From Mucilaginibacter terrenus (lineage in GTDB: Bacteria > Bacteroidota > Bacteroidia > Sphingobacteriales > Sphingobacteriaceae), in NCBI RefSeq assembly GCF_003432065.1, contig NZ_QWDE01000003.1, positions 62,001 to 126,000 on the forward strand: a DNA stretch of 64,000 nt, given 5' to 3'. The notes beneath the pieces were generated by a model. The model saw nothing but the letters and a program-made list of their open reading frames with translations. It ran no database searches and was not told where the DNA came from. This document shows positions 53,559-59,955 of this stretch, piece by piece. The stretch's first letter is position 1; the number at the start of each line of letters is the position of its first letter. The position numbers and the translations under genes were made by a program.

Positions 53559-53632
53559 AGGGTAGTATATCAATTGGTCAGATTACCACATTTGGGATGT
53601 GGAGGCTCCCGGTTCGAGTCCGGGCTACCCTA
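53559..53632 (+). tRNA. tRNA-Pro (anticodon TGG), aberrant
   Basis: Cloverleaf read by eye: acceptor AGGGTAG/CTACCCT (7 bp), D stem of 3 bp, anticodon stem CCACA/TGTGG with loop TTTGGGA (anticodon TGG, G37), T stem CCCGG/CCGGG with loop TTCGAGT, discriminator A. Normal bacterial tRNA-Pro has C1-G72; here it is A1-U72. No CCA is encoded. Confidence 0.85.
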
Positions 53633-53643
53633 CTGATTATAAA

Positions 53644-53716
53644 GGACATATAGCTTGATGATGAGAGCAGCACCCTTGTACGGTGTCGGTTAAAGGTTCG
53701 AGTCCTTTTATTTCCA
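53644..53716 (+). tRNA. tRNA-Thr (anticodon TGT), aberrant
   Basis: Cloverleaf: acceptor GGACATA/TATTTCC with a C-U mismatch at the fourth pair, D stem GCTT/GAGC, anticodon stem GCACC/GGTGT with loop CTTGTAC (anticodon TGT), T stem AAAGG/CCTTT with TTCGAGT loop, discriminator A. It is 11 bp after the tRNA-Pro. The anticodon reads ACA, the codon repeated three times in the leader peptide. Confidence 0.8.
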
Positions 53717-53965
53717 CACTTTGTTTTTCTTGGTCAATGATGTCAATTTTTTAAATACAGCATGATCAATGATACTCATGCCGGGAAACGGTACATCAGT
53801 AAGTTTAAGCTCTGCTGACTAATCTTTCCTGAGTTCTTAACCCGTAATTTTATGGGCCGGGGAAACTATTCATATAATAAAGAAAATTCTTTATACACCA
53901 ACCACGTTGTTCTTCTTATAACATCCTCAAATTGCAACACTATTTCAACTTCAATTCTTGCCATT

Positions 53966-53983
53966 GTTGGTGTTGTCACCAAC
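53966..53983. repeat. Palindromic element GTTGGTG-N4-CACCAAC, copy 1
   Basis: 7-bp perfect stem with loop TTGT. It is preceded by GCCATT, as is copy 4. Confidence 0.8.
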
Positions 53984-54074
53984 GATTTTGTTATGGTATT
54001 GACACCCCCTGCATCAATGCCGGATAACATATCTTGTAATGCTACCAGATTACTGCCTTTCTACCTACCGCCGG

Positions 54075-54098
54075 TTTGTTGGTGACAACACCAACAAA
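54075..54098. repeat. Palindromic element, copy 2
   Basis: TTTGTTGGTG-ACAA-CACCAACAAA, a 10-bp perfect stem. It is in the opposite orientation to copy 1 and is preceded by CGCCGG, shared in near-identical form with copy 3. Confidence 0.8.
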
Positions 54099-54106
54099 GC
54101 ACTAAC

Positions 54107-54211
54107 ATACCTTTCTGGAAGACGATAAAACTCTGCTGTGAAATATTCGAAAAGAACCATATCCCGCCGGATTTTGATGTGGTAAACAAAGAATATGCCT
54201 TTAAGAATTAG
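54107..54211 (+). pseudogene. C-terminal gene remnant between palindromes
   Basis: A 35-codon frame ending at TAG 54211 reads as protein ('IPFWKTIKLCCEIFEKNHIP', then 'PDFDVVNKEYAFKN') but has no start; an in-frame TGA lies inside copy 2 just upstream. It looks like the C-terminal piece of a helical protein whose 5' part has been lost. The family is unknown. Confidence 0.5.
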
Positions 54212-54235
54212 AGAGAGCTTATTACCTGTCGCTGG

Positions 54236-54253
54236 TTTGTTGGTGACAACAAC
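54236..54253. repeat. Palindromic element, copy 3 (degenerate)
   Basis: TTTGTTGGTGACAACAAC: the left arm and loop match copy 2, and so does the preceding CGCTGG (CGCCGG), but the right arm is damaged so no full stem can form. Confidence 0.7.
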
Positions 54254-54261
54254 GGCAGGAA

Positions 54262-54558
54262 TCAGCTGTTAAACTTTTTTTCAAAAGCCGACAAACTCCC
54301 ACATTCTTTTAAATTTTTACCCTTCTTATCAATTATATAAATATAATCTTCATCGTGCCCAAATTCATTCTCAGAAAGGAATTTCTTAACTGAAGATGTT
54401 AAACGCTGCAAATTTTCTTTAGATGTATCACCGCCTTCAGACCTAACAACCTTTTCTATTTGGCCCCAAATGTCATTTACTCTATTAGGGAAAGAAAAGG
54501 TATGTAAGATAGCATCTACATAATGGCTTATCTCTTCTGTTATATCGTATTTAGACAT
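54262..54558 (-). CDS. Orphan 98-residue hypothetical protein between palindromes
   Basis: The protein is helical and charged with no signal or membrane segment: 'MSKYDITEEISHYVDAILHTFSFPNRVNDIWGQIEKVVRSEGGDT', then 'LQRLTSSVKKFLSENEFGHDEDYIYIIDKKGKN'. It has a plausible ATG start and coherent composition. It lies between palindromic copies 3 and 4. I do not recognise the family; small single genes of this kind are often immunity or phage-related, but nothing in the sequence shows that. Confidence 0.6.
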   Translation of the reverse strand: MSKYDITEEISHYVDAILHTFSFPNRVNDIWGQIEKVVRSEGGDTSKENLQRLTSSVKKFLSENEFGHDEDYIYIIDKKGKNLKECGSLSAFEKKFNS

Positions 54559-54607
54559 ATTTGTAGGTATTAGCGATGATTAATAATGCTAGGATGCAAT
54601 TTTCGCC

Positions 54608-54631
54608 ATTGTTGGTGTTTTCACCAACAAT
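54608..54631. repeat. Palindromic element, copy 4
   Basis: TTGTTGGTG-TTTT-CACCAACAA; 9-bp perfect stem, preceded by GCCAT like copy 1. It lies 27 bp from the stop of the fumarylacetoacetase gene and could double as its terminator. Confidence 0.8.
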
Positions 54632-54657
54632 TTAATTAGTTAAGGGAAAATTACAGC

Positions 54658-55653
54658 TTATTTCCGCAATGCGAGTATGGAGTGATCGCTAGTGCTCTTT
54701 TTTATGATATTACCTAATACGCCCAGTCCCGTGACCTCCATCTCTACCAGGTCGCCGGGTTGCAGCCACTGCGGCTGGTAGTTCGGATCATTCAACAGGC
54801 CTGTCCCGTTCAGTTCCAAAAAGCAGCCGGAGCCAACCGTGCCGGATCCTATTACATCGCCGGGCAACACATCGCACCCGTAAGCGCAACGTTCAATTAT
54901 TTCGGCAAAGGTCCAGTTCATATCGGCCATATTGCCGCGGCTTACTTCTTTACCGTTTACATGGCAAAGCATTTGCAAGTTGTAGGCGTTACCTATATGG
55001 CCTTCGGGCGCAGCAACCTTATAGGGCTCCAACTCGTCGGGCGTCACCAACCATGGGCCAGTTACCGTGCCGAAGTCTTTGCCTTTGGCGGGGCCGAGGT
55101 TCAGTTTCATCTCGTCCATTTGCAAGGTACGCGCGCTCATATCATTCATGATCATAAACCCGGCAATGTAGCTGTCGGCATCTGCGGCCTTTATGTTACG
55201 GCCTTTTTTGTTCAGCACTACAGCAACTTCCAGTTCAAAATCAAGCTGCTCAAAATGGTCGGGCATGCACTCTACCTCGCCCGGCCCTTGTATACTGTTA
55301 TGGTTGGTGAAGTAAAACACGGGGAACTGATCAAACTCCGGTGCCATCTCCACGCCGCGGTTTCGACGGGCAGTTTCCACATGCTGGCGAAAAGCATAAG
55401 CATCCCTGCAGGAGGTTGGGTGCGGCACAGGTGCCAGCAACTCGTAAAAAAGCTCCTCTTTGGCCTGCATCTTACCAGACCGTATAGCCTCATCCACCCG
55501 TTTGGCATGCTCCATCAATTCGTCGCCACCCCACAAAAACTCACTCATACTATCCGGAATCAGTTTATCGCAGGAGTTAAGATTATAGATGTGCCCGTTG
55601 ATGTACACACCTAAATGCTCTCGGTCTTCAGTTTTGTAGGATACCAGTTTCAT
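54658..55653 (-). CDS. Fumarylacetoacetate hydrolase family protein
   Basis: This 331-residue cytosolic enzyme starts at ATG 55653 (MKLVSYKTEDREHLGVYING); the 41-residue extension upstream is not part of the family. 'DFELEVAVVLNKKGRNIKAADADSYIAGFMIMNDMSARTLQ' contains the metal ligands, followed by 'KGKDFGTVTGPWLVTPDELE' and 'GSGTVGSGCFLELNG'. With hmgA and hppD next door it is the likely fumarylacetoacetase splitting fumarylacetoacetate to fumarate and acetoacetate, the last step of tyrosine breakdown. A family member acting on another acylpyruvate cannot be excluded. Confidence 0.9.
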   Translation of the reverse strand: MKLVSYKTEDREHLGVYINGHIYNLNSCDKLIPDSMSEFLWGGDELMEHAKRVDEAIRSGKMQAKEELFYELLAPVPHPTSCRDAYAFRQHVETARRNRGVEMAPEFDQFPVFYFTNHNSIQGPGEVECMPDHFEQLDFELEVAVVLNKKGRNIKAADADSYIAGFMIMNDMSARTLQMDEMKLNLGPAKGKDFGTVTGPWLVTPDELEPYKVAAPEGHIGNAYNLQMLCHVNGKEVSRGNMADMNWTFAEIIERCAYGCDVLPGDVIGSGTVGSGCFLELNGTGLLNDPNYQPQWLQPGDLVEMEVTGLGVLGNIIKKSTSDHSILALRK

Positions 55654-55996
55654 AGATGAATTATTTAAGTTGCTTGCGTGTAAATCAAACATAAACATTT
55701 TACGCTTGTTCAGGTAAATATTATGCTTGCATACTATTTTTATTCGGCATAGATTTGTTAAACCAATTATGAGCATCCGTAAAGAATTCTATTTCTCGCT
55801 TGGCCTTACGTCAATGAGTAATGCTTCATCGTTCCGCAATGCGGTGCTTGCCAAAATAGTGCTGGCACAGTATTAAGCTGCGCACCTTAAAGCGTTGCTA
55901 AGGCGATGCGCCTAACGCTATTCCCCTGATTGTTTTGCCTGGCTGCAGCAGATAATGCAGCAAACATTAAAGTCTTTTATTTAAAATACAAGAGCT
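55654..55996. other. Divergent promoter region between fah and hmgA
   Basis: The 343-bp gap carries the two promoters. It also holds a possible 35-residue frame on the plus strand (55769-55876: 'MSIRKEFYFSLGLTSMSN...'), which has an ATG and stop but no other support. No RNA motif was recognised. Confidence 0.45.
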
Positions 55997-57154
55997 ATGC
56001 CTATTTACCACAGCTTAGGTACTATTCCGCATAAGCGGCATACCCAGTTTCGTAAGCCCGATGGCACGCTGTACGCCGAGGAACTGGTATCTACCGAAGG
56101 TTTCTCCAGCCTGTACTCGCTGGTGTACCACGCCTATCCGCCTACTATTGTAAAGGCGCTGGGCGAGCCATACTCGGTAGAGCCAAAAATTGCACGAGAA
56201 AAACACCTTAAACATACCAGCCTTATAGGCTTTGATATTGCCCCGGCAGACGATTACCTGCAAAGCCGCAAACCTGTTTTGGTAAACAGCGATCTGCATA
56301 TATCCCTTGCAGCGCCACGCCAAAGCATGACGGACTACTTCTACAAGAACAGCCAGGCAGATGAGGTAATATTCGTCCATGTGGGATCGGGCACGTTAAA
56401 GACCGGGTTCGGCAAGATCAAGTTTGCGTATGGCGACTACCTGGTAGTGCCGCGCGGTACCATCTACCAACTGGAGTTTGACACGCCGGATAACCGCCTG
56501 TTCATAGTAGAAAGCTTTAGCCCTATACGGTCGCCAAAGCGCTACCGTAACCAGTATGGGCAGCTAATGGAACACTCGCCTTACTGCGAACGCGATATAA
56601 AACGGCCAACCGACCTGGAAACCCATGACGAAAAAGGGGATTTTAAGATCCTGATAAAAAAGCAGGGGCTTATTTACCCTTACGTATACGGCACTCATCC
56701 GTTCGACTTTATTGGCTGGGACGGCTTCCATTACCCATGGGCTTTTTCCATACATGATTTTGAGCCGATAACCGGCCGAGTTCACCAACCGCCACCGGTG
56801 CACCAAACATTTGAAGGCAACAACTTTGTGATCTGCTCCTTTGTGCCGCGCAAGTTCGATTATCATCCCTTATCTATACCCGCGCCCTACAACCATAGTA
56901 ACGTAGACAGTGACGAAGTTTTGTATTACGTGGACGGTGACTTCATGAGCCGCAAAAGCGTGGTTAAAGGCCAGATAACACTGCACCCGGGCGGCATACC
57001 GCACGGGCCGGCGCCGGGTTCAGTAGAGAAATCTATAGGCAAGGAGTTCACCGATGAACTTGCCGTGATGATAGATCCCTTTCGGCCGCTAATGCTAACG
57101 GAAGACGCGATAAACATAGAGGACGAAAATTATTACAAAAGCTGGGTGGTTTAG
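55997..57154 (+). CDS. hmgA: Homogentisate 1,2-dioxygenase
   Basis: This 385-residue cupin dioxygenase opens homogentisate to maleylacetoacetate with O2 and Fe(II). 'EVIFVHVGSGTLKTGFGKIKF', 'YGDYLVVPRGTIYQLEF' and 'ITLHPGGIPHGPAPGSVEKSI' hold the typical core; 'HPGGIPHGPAPG' provides a His ligand. Length is close to other bacterial forms (about 385-440). It is divergent from the fumarylacetoacetase and upstream of hppD on the same strand. Confidence 0.94.
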   Translation: MPIYHSLGTIPHKRHTQFRKPDGTLYAEELVSTEGFSSLYSLVYHAYPPTIVKALGEPYSVEPKIAREKHLKHTSLIGFDIAPADDYLQSRKPVLVNSDLHISLAAPRQSMTDYFYKNSQADEVIFVHVGSGTLKTGFGKIKFAYGDYLVVPRGTIYQLEFDTPDNRLFIVESFSPIRSPKRYRNQYGQLMEHSPYCERDIKRPTDLETHDEKGDFKILIKKQGLIYPYVYGTHPFDFIGWDGFHYPWAFSIHDFEPITGRVHQPPPVHQTFEGNNFVICSFVPRKFDYHPLSIPAPYNHSNVDSDEVLYYVDGDFMSRKSVVKGQITLHPGGIPHGPAPGSVEKSIGKEFTDELAVMIDPFRPLMLTEDAINIEDENYYKSWVV

Positions 57155-57192
57155 AAGGAGAGAGTCAAGAATTAAGAGTCAGGAATCAAGAG

Positions 57193-57346
57193 AACAAGAG
57201 TAAAGAGTAAAGAGTAAAGAGTAAAGAGTCAAGAGTCAGGAGAACAAGACCCAGGAATCAAGACGAGCATGTCAGTCTGAGCTTGTCGAAGACTTTAGAA
57301 GCGTGCTATCAAGACAAACATGTCAGTCTGAGCTTGTCGAAGACTT
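57193..57346 (+). repeat. Simple heptad repeat plus duplicated 38-bp unit between hmgA and hppD
   Basis: From 57193 to about 57225 the 7-mer AGAGTAA is tandemly repeated (4 copies), flanked by diverged GAGTCAA/GAATCAAG words. From 57258 on, a unit ending in CATGTCAGTCTGAGCTTG(TCGAAGACTT) occurs twice (57268-57295 and 57319-57346), 51 bp apart. TCTGAGCTTGTCGAAGA is a known type of dispersed bacterial repeat. No ORF is present in the 264-bp gap. Confidence 0.85.
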
Positions 57347-57418
57347 GAAAAACTCGCTTACTAACTCAATGCTTTAACAAGCTCAGCATCACATATTGAA
57401 GCATATAACCCAAATAAA

Positions 57419-58543
57419 ATGGAAACACTAACATTAGATAAAAAAGAAATAACAAGCGATTTTCTGCCGCTCAACGGTACAGATTACGTAGAGTTTTACG
57501 TAGGCAACGCCAAGCAGGCGGCACATTATTACAAAACCGCGTTTGGCTACCAGGACCTTGCTTACGCAGGACCGGAGACGGGCGTACGCGACCGTGCATC
57601 ATACGTGCTGCAGCAGGGTAAGATACGCCTGGTGCTTACCACCCCGCTCCACTCGGACCACCCGATAGCCGACCACATTAAAAAACATGGCGATGGTGTA
57701 AAAGTACTTGCACTGTGGGTCGACGACGCGTTCGACGCCTTTCATCAGACCACCTCGCGCGGTGCCGAACCTTACCAGCACCCGCAGATAATACATGATG
57801 AGTATGGCGAAGTACGCACTAGCGGTATAAAACTTTACGGCGAAACGGTGCACCTGTTCATCGAACGTAAGAACTACAGCGGAGCATTTTTACCGGGCTA
57901 CAAGGAGCTAAAAACGAGCTATCACCCAACAGATACCGGCCTGTTATATGTAGACCATTGCGTGGGTAACGTGGGTTGGCACAAAATGAACCAGTGGGTA
58001 AACTTCTACGAGGACATTATGGGTTTCCGTAACATCCTTACGTTTGATGATAAGACCATCTCTACAGAGTACTCTGCCCTGATGAGCAAGGTAATGAGCA
58101 ATGGCAATGGGTATGTAAAGTTCCCGATAAACGAGCCTGCGGAGGGCAAAAAGAAATCGCAGATAGAGGAATACCTGGAGTTTTACGAAGGTGAGGGAGT
58201 ACAGCACCTGGCGCTGGCCACGCACGACATTGTTAAAACCGTTACCGATCTGCAAAGCCGCGGCGTTGAGTTCCTGACCGTACCTACTACTTATTACGAC
58301 GACCTGCTGGACCGCGTGGGCCACATAGATGAGGACCTGGAGCCGCTAAAGAAACTAGGCATACTGGTAGACCGCGACGAAGAGGGCTACCTGCTACAGA
58401 TATTCACCAAACCCGTAGAAGACAGGCCAACACTTTTCGTCGAAATTATACAACGTAAGGGCGCCCGTTCATTTGGAGCAGGCAACTTTAAGGCCTTGTT
58501 CGAGGCGATAGAAAGAGAGCAGGAGATGAGGGGAAATCTCTAA
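57419..58543 (+). CDS. hppD: 4-hydroxyphenylpyruvate dioxygenase
   Basis: This 374-residue non-haem Fe enzyme makes homogentisate. It has two VOC modules; the second carries the ligands His in 'VDHCVGNV' (about 181), His in 'GVQHLALATHDI' (about 263) and Glu in 'LFVEIIQRKGARSFGAGNFKALFEA' (about 347). The C-terminal 'GAGNFKALFEAIEREQ' is a hallmark. Together with hmgA and fah it provides the tyrosine degradation route. Confidence 0.96.
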   Translation: METLTLDKKEITSDFLPLNGTDYVEFYVGNAKQAAHYYKTAFGYQDLAYAGPETGVRDRASYVLQQGKIRLVLTTPLHSDHPIADHIKKHGDGVKVLALWVDDAFDAFHQTTSRGAEPYQHPQIIHDEYGEVRTSGIKLYGETVHLFIERKNYSGAFLPGYKELKTSYHPTDTGLLYVDHCVGNVGWHKMNQWVNFYEDIMGFRNILTFDDKTISTEYSALMSKVMSNGNGYVKFPINEPAEGKKKSQIEEYLEFYEGEGVQHLALATHDIVKTVTDLQSRGVEFLTVPTTYYDDLLDRVGHIDEDLEPLKKLGILVDRDEEGYLLQIFTKPVEDRPTLFVEIIQRKGARSFGAGNFKALFEAIEREQEMRGNL

Positions 58544-58572
58544 GCACTCGTCTGTTAAACCCGGACAATTTG

Positions 58573-58608
58573 AACAGGCTGCTCCCCAAAGGACAGCCTG
58601 TTTCTTTT
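58573..58608 (+). terminator. Rho-independent terminator of hppD
   Basis: 9-bp stem AACAGGCTG / CAGCCTGTT with a 12-nt loop and TTTCTTTT tail, 30 bp after the hppD stop. Confidence 0.85.
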
Positions 58609-58775
58609 CGCATATTTAGCCAAACAACTATTTTCATTACTTCCAAAAAATTTTTTATTTTGTTGTTTTTTTAGTGTGGTTTTTGAAGATTGCTGAACAG
58701 ATTTTCTGTCAAAAACAGCCTTTTTAATGTGAATAGCACAGGTTTTTAACCTATTGGCGGGTTTAGGTGCCAGGG

Positions 58776-58842
58776 TGTTCAATAACGTTCATGTCAGAAA
58801 AAGCTGAACACTTTTGAACACTTGAACGCCTTGTAAACACTT
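58776..58842 (+). promoter_or_regulatory. TGAACA repeat cluster upstream of tspO
   Basis: Direct copies TGAACACTT at 58805-58813 and 58815-58823 are 10 bp apart, followed by TGAACG (58823-58828) and TAAACACTT (58834-58842). Two copies in the opposite orientation, TGTTCA (58776-58781) and GTTCA (58787-58791), lie just upstream. The cluster ends 26 bp before the tspO start, so it overlaps the likely promoter and resembles a multi-site operator. The rest of the 325-bp gap holds the hppD terminator and a T-rich stretch without ORF. Confidence 0.55.
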
Positions 58843-58868
58843 TTACTATGCAACTGTTGTGAGGTAAT

Positions 58869-59363
58869 ATGAGCAACAAAGCTAATAACAGATTTCAGCT
58901 TCTCCCATACTTGGTGAGCCTTGCAATAACGCTTGGCATAGGCATAGTAGCGTCCCTATTCACCAGGCCGGAGATCAAGGGTTGGTATGTAACGCTGGGA
59001 AAACCGGGCTTTACACCACCTAATTGGCTATTCCCCGTAGCCTGGACAATACTGTACATACTTATTGCAACCGCCGCTTACCTGGTATGGAAAAGGCGCG
59101 ATGCATCAAGTACTTACCGTACCGCAGCTGTAATATATACCGTACAGCTGGCACTTAACTTTTCCTGGTCGATAGTGTTCTTTGGCATGCACGAGATAGT
59201 AGGTGGGTTGGTAATCATCGGTTTGTTGCTAATAGCCATCATATTAAACATAGCATACTTTGCCAAAATCAGTAAAATAGCAGCATGGCTGCTCGTACCC
59301 TACCTTTTATGGGTAAGCTATGCAACCTTGTTAAACGCCAGCATACTTACACTTAACAAGTGA
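58869..59363 (+). CDS. tspO: TspO/MBR family protein
   Basis: This 164-residue protein has five membrane helices and the family motifs 'WYVTLGKPGFTPPNWLFPVAWTILYILIATAAYLVW', 'QLALNFSWSIVFFG' and 'YLLWVSYATLLNASI', matching the conserved Trp/Pro-rich TspO fold. TspO binds porphyrins and other ligands in bacteria and is linked to tetrapyrrole or stress signalling. The start ATG 58869 lies behind the TGAACA cluster. Confidence 0.93.
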   Translation: MSNKANNRFQLLPYLVSLAITLGIGIVASLFTRPEIKGWYVTLGKPGFTPPNWLFPVAWTILYILIATAAYLVWKRRDASSTYRTAAVIYTVQLALNFSWSIVFFGMHEIVGGLVIIGLLLIAIILNIAYFAKISKIAAWLLVPYLLWVSYATLLNASILTLNK

Positions 59364-59399
59364 TTTAAAAATATTACTTTTATTGCACGTTCTTGTAAT

Positions 59400-59939
59400 A
59401 TGAAAAAACTGATACTTACCTGCTGCTTTTGTTTACTCAGCATATCTGCTTTGCTGGCAGATACCATTGCCATCAACCACTTTGTAGTAAAAGAAAACCC
59501 CTTTGCAAAAGACGAGATTGCCTTTGTTGCAGTAGATACGGCTACAAATATTCAGGAAAATGTTAATGGGGTTTTCAGCTTTACCATCAACGGCTTTGTT
59601 GAGCAGCTTAGGTTTGATAAAGGCACTGCTTTTTATCGTCACAAGCTGGAGAAATCAAGCTTTATTTACGCCCGCCATCAAAACGACAACGGCACCCACT
59701 CCATGCTCTACTATGTTTACCGCCACGACAGCAAGCTTACTCCGGTAAAAATAAGCTGGTTGTTATTGGTAGCCATACCGGTGGGCTTGGTGCTGATTGG
59801 TTATTTGTTTAAGCGGTTTATTATTATCGCTGTAATCATATTCCTGATCTTCCTGTACTTTAACTATCACAATAGCCTCCAACTTGGAACATACTTCCAA
59901 AGCATTATTGACGGTTTAAAAGGAATGTTTAGCAGTTAA
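59400..59939 (+). CDS. Hypothetical exported membrane protein
   Basis: This 179-residue protein has a signal peptide ('MKKLILTCCFCLLSISALLA'), a small soluble part (about 21-115) and two C-terminal membrane helices ('LLLVAIPVGLVLIGYLF', 'FIIIAVIIFLIFLYFNY'). I cannot name the family. It lies 36 bp after tspO, so the two may share a transcript; it is convergent with the large outer-membrane protein gene. Confidence 0.7.
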   Translation: MKKLILTCCFCLLSISALLADTIAINHFVVKENPFAKDEIAFVAVDTATNIQENVNGVFSFTINGFVEQLRFDKGTAFYRHKLEKSSFIYARHQNDNGTHSMLYYVYRHDSKLTPVKISWLLLVAIPVGLVLIGYLFKRFIIIAVIIFLIFLYFNYHNSLQLGTYFQSIIDGLKGMFSS

Positions 59940-59955
59940 TTGGCGGGTTGTCAAA

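Larger units (their letters stand above)
53717..54261. other. Non-coding stretch with palindromic repeats and a gene remnant
   Basis: No convincing full gene. It carries three palindromic hairpins and a 35-codon gene fragment described separately. The 77-codon frame at 53852-54085 crosses the repeats and has biased composition, so it is not called. Confidence 0.5.

Noticed and set aside
53852-54085. 77-codon plus-strand frame in the repeat region
   Set aside because: It runs through palindromic copies 1 and 2, has no family resemblance and biased hydrophobic content; the repeats explain it.
54760-55614. 284-codon plus-strand frame opposite the fumarylacetoacetase gene
   Set aside because: It is the antisense shadow of a clearly recognised enzyme and has no motif of its own.
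55769-55876. 35-residue frame upstream of hmgA
   Set aside because: It has an ATG and a stop but no promoter, terminator or family support; kept only as a note in the intergenic entry.
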